Position numbers and translations under genes: made by a program. 64,000 bases of DNA from Thalassospira sp. MCCC 1A03138. Lineage in GTDB: Bacteria; Pseudomonadota; Alphaproteobacteria; Rhodospirillales; Thalassospiraceae. The notes beneath the pieces are model-generated. The model saw only the letters and a list, made by a program, of their open reading frames with translations. It searched no databases and had not been told where the DNA came from. The stretch is taken from assembly GCF_002115785.1 (NCBI RefSeq), contig NZ_JFJY01000006.1, forward strand, positions 186,001 to 250,000, written 5' to 3'. Of the stretch, positions 62,623 to 64,000 are shown one piece after another; the first letter of the stretch is position 1, and every line of letters starts with the position of its first letter.

Positions 62623-63711
62623 GTGCCCCAAAAAACCTCAAACCGCCGCCGCCTTTTCGCGGGGCTTGCGATCCTGATCATCGTTATTGTGATTGGCGCT
62701 GGCTTTGCCCTTTCGGGGCTTGCCGATTTTGATCTTGAAGGTCGCAATACCCGCCTTGTCGAGTTTGACGATCACGGCAACCGGCTTTCGGGCACCCTGA
62801 TCCTGCCCGATGGTGCGGCGGCCAATACCGCCCCCATTGTCCTTCTGATCCATGGCGATGGTCCGCAGGACCGCTTTTCAAATGACGGTTACCTGCCGCT
62901 GATCAATACACTGCTGGATGGCGGGATCGGTGTGTATAGCTGGGACAAGGCAGGTGTGGCCGACAGCACGGGAAACTGGCTTGATCAATCCATGAATGAT
63001 CGCGCCAACGAGGCGATGGCGGCCTTCGCCGCCCTTCGCAATCTTGATGGCAATCAGAACCGCAAAATCGGTTTTCTCGGTTTCTCGCAGGCTGGCTGGG
63101 TCATCCCCGATATCGCCAATCGCCTGCCCGATGCCGCCTTTCACATCCTGGTCGGCGCGGCGGTCAATTGGCAGCGACAGGGAACCTATTACATGCGCAC
63201 GCGGCTCGCGGCCCTAGGCACCCGGCCCGATGAAATCGCCATGCGCATTGAAACCGCGCACAACATGGATGACCGGATTTTCGGCCCCGACAGCACCTAT
63301 CAGGATTATCTCGCCATCCCCCATGATCAGGAAGTCATGGCAGAGGACCGCTATGAATTCGTCAAACGCAATATCGGATCGGACGCCACCGGGCTGCTTG
63401 AAACAATCACATCCCCCCTGCTTGCCCTCTGGGGCGAGGATGATCTGAATGTTGATGCCGCTTATAATGCAACGATCTATCGCAAACTTGCCCTGCCCAA
63501 CAATCCGCTCAACAGGGTCATCACCCTTCCCGATGCAACACACGGGTTGCTGCGCGCAGGCCTGTTTAATTATCAGCTTGCCGATCAGATGCCCGACATC
63601 GTCAAACTGGCCTTTGTCGTGATGGGGCGGCATGCCTATGCCCCCGGCGCGATGGATCACATCATCACCTGGATCAGACAGGTCACGCAAACCCCATCCC
63701 CGGCACAATAA
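62623..63711 (+). CDS. Membrane-anchored alpha/beta hydrolase
   Basis: A 362-residue protein from a GTG start. A TM anchor (FAGLAILIIVIVIGAGFALSG, ~11-31) precedes an alpha/beta hydrolase fold: oxyanion strand VLLIHGDGPQDR, nucleophile elbow GFSQAG (Ser ~152), acid in LWGEDDLNVD, His in PDATHGLL. The domain would face the periplasm. Similar to the S9-type dienelactone-hydrolase-like esterases; substrate unknown. Confidence 0.82.
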   Translation: MPQKTSNRRRLFAGLAILIIVIVIGAGFALSGLADFDLEGRNTRLVEFDDHGNRLSGTLILPDGAAANTAPIVLLIHGDGPQDRFSNDGYLPLINTLLDGGIGVYSWDKAGVADSTGNWLDQSMNDRANEAMAAFAALRNLDGNQNRKIGFLGFSQAGWVIPDIANRLPDAAFHILVGAAVNWQRQGTYYMRTRLAALGTRPDEIAMRIETAHNMDDRIFGPDSTYQDYLAIPHDQEVMAEDRYEFVKRNIGSDATGLLETITSPLLALWGEDDLNVDAAYNATIYRKLALPNNPLNRVITLPDATHGLLRAGLFNYQLADQMPDIVKLAFVVMGRHAYAPGAMDHIITWIRQVTQTPSPAQ

Positions 63712-63717
63712 CCAGCA

Positions 63718-64000
63718 TCAAACCTGTAACATCATCGTTGTTGCCGTGCGAAACCCGAACAAATGACGAAGCGGGCCAAGTTCCTGCACATCGCCCGCCA
63801 CAAAGCCGCATCGTTCATAAAGTGCCCGGGCACGCGGATTGGTATCGATCACGTCAAGCCGCACCTGCCTCAGGTCACGCATCCGGGCTTCATGTGCAAT
63901 CGCATCCAGAAGTGCCGTCCCGACACCCCTGCCGCGCGCATCAGAATCAACAAAAATCCCGTCCATCAACAGAACCCCCTCGGACAGATCCCGTTCAAGC
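63718..64000 (-). CDS. GNAT acetyltransferase, 5' end missing
   Basis: The frame is open to the last base, so the gene starts beyond the window. The visible part has SEGVLLMDGIFVDSDARGRGVGTALLDAI (acetyl-CoA loop RGRGVG) and NPRARALYERCGFVAGDV, a typical GNAT C-terminal half. Substrate unknown. Confidence 0.82.
   Translation of the reverse strand, partial: LERDLSEGVLLMDGIFVDSDARGRGVGTALLDAIAHEARMRDLRQVRLDVIDTNPRARALYERCGFVAGDVQELGPLRHLFGFRTATTMMLQV

Overview
The window looks like a chromosomal segment of an alphaproteobacterium, most likely Rhodospirillales and close to Thalassospira. This is inferred from the overall gene content: DUF2336, the alphaproteobacterial TIGR02186/TauE pair, an NDUFS4-type complex I accessory subunit, a Zur/ZnuCB locus and moderate GC with a plain Shine-Dalgarno style. 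There is no rRNA, CRISPR array, integrase or intact insertion sequence. Two tRNAs (Arg-TCT, Pro-TGG) and two solitary ribosomal protein genes (rpmJ, rpmF) sit among metabolic and regulatory genes.

Layout. 1-10 kb: end of a SPOR protein, a small lipoprotein, a diguanylate cyclase, then a three-gene operon joined by ATGA overlaps (PAS-EAL, PAS-GAF-GGDEF, DUF2336); a sulfur group (tusA, TauE/SafE exporter, TIGR02186) and a universal stress protein. 10-25 kb: TPR/GT41-like glycosyltransferase, a saccharopine-dehydrogenase-type enzyme with divergent Lrp regulator, two tandem paralogous membrane class III nucleotide cyclases, rpmJ, a methyltransferase-like protein, a J-domain/SH3 membrane protein, pepD, and a multi-PAS GGDEF protein. 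25-35 kb: Nudix hydrolase, cysK, two regulator/MFS efflux pairs (one with a perfect TetR palindrome), an LLM oxidoreductase, lactate permease and a LysE exporter. 35-43 kb: an intimin-like barrel with beta-helix passenger, a PA0069-type radical SAM protein, the tyrS region and an unrecognised two-gene module. 43-57 kb: alaX, mercaptopyruvate sulfurtransferase, acetyltransferases, rpmF, PLP enzymes (Thr/Ser dehydratase, cystathionine lyase), an OYE with LysR, a homoserine-dehydrogenase-like protein, and a zinc regulon (zur-znuC-znuB divergent from hisI and a COG0523 GTPase around one Zur box). 57-64 kb: YitT, an AT-rich pocket with two 2-TM hypotheticals beside tRNA-Arg, the NDUFS4 homologue, tRNA-Pro, DUF192 and HDAC-like genes, DUF6506-like, an alpha/beta hydrolase and a partial acetyltransferase.

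The most striking system is at tyrS (minus strand, 39.2-41.0 kb). The tyrS leader encodes a 16-residue peptide with two tandem Tyr codons, a pause hairpin, a candidate antiterminator and a GC-rich Rho-independent terminator just before the gene: the layout of ribosome-mediated attenuation. A diverged second copy of the whole leader (peptide, hairpin, terminator, identical spacing to a TTGACC box) lies downstream and precedes a 92-codon gene that looks like tyrS with its catalytic core removed, leaving the start region joined to the C-terminal S4 RNA-binding domain. A near-identical fragment of the radical SAM gene's 3' end marks the rearrangement. I know of no described system of this kind, but I could not search.

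Other coherent themes are second-messenger signalling (three intact GGDEF proteins, one EAL protein, two class III cyclases), zinc homeostasis under Zur, and sulfur amino-acid metabolism (cysK, metC, sulfurtransferases, sulfite-exporter family).
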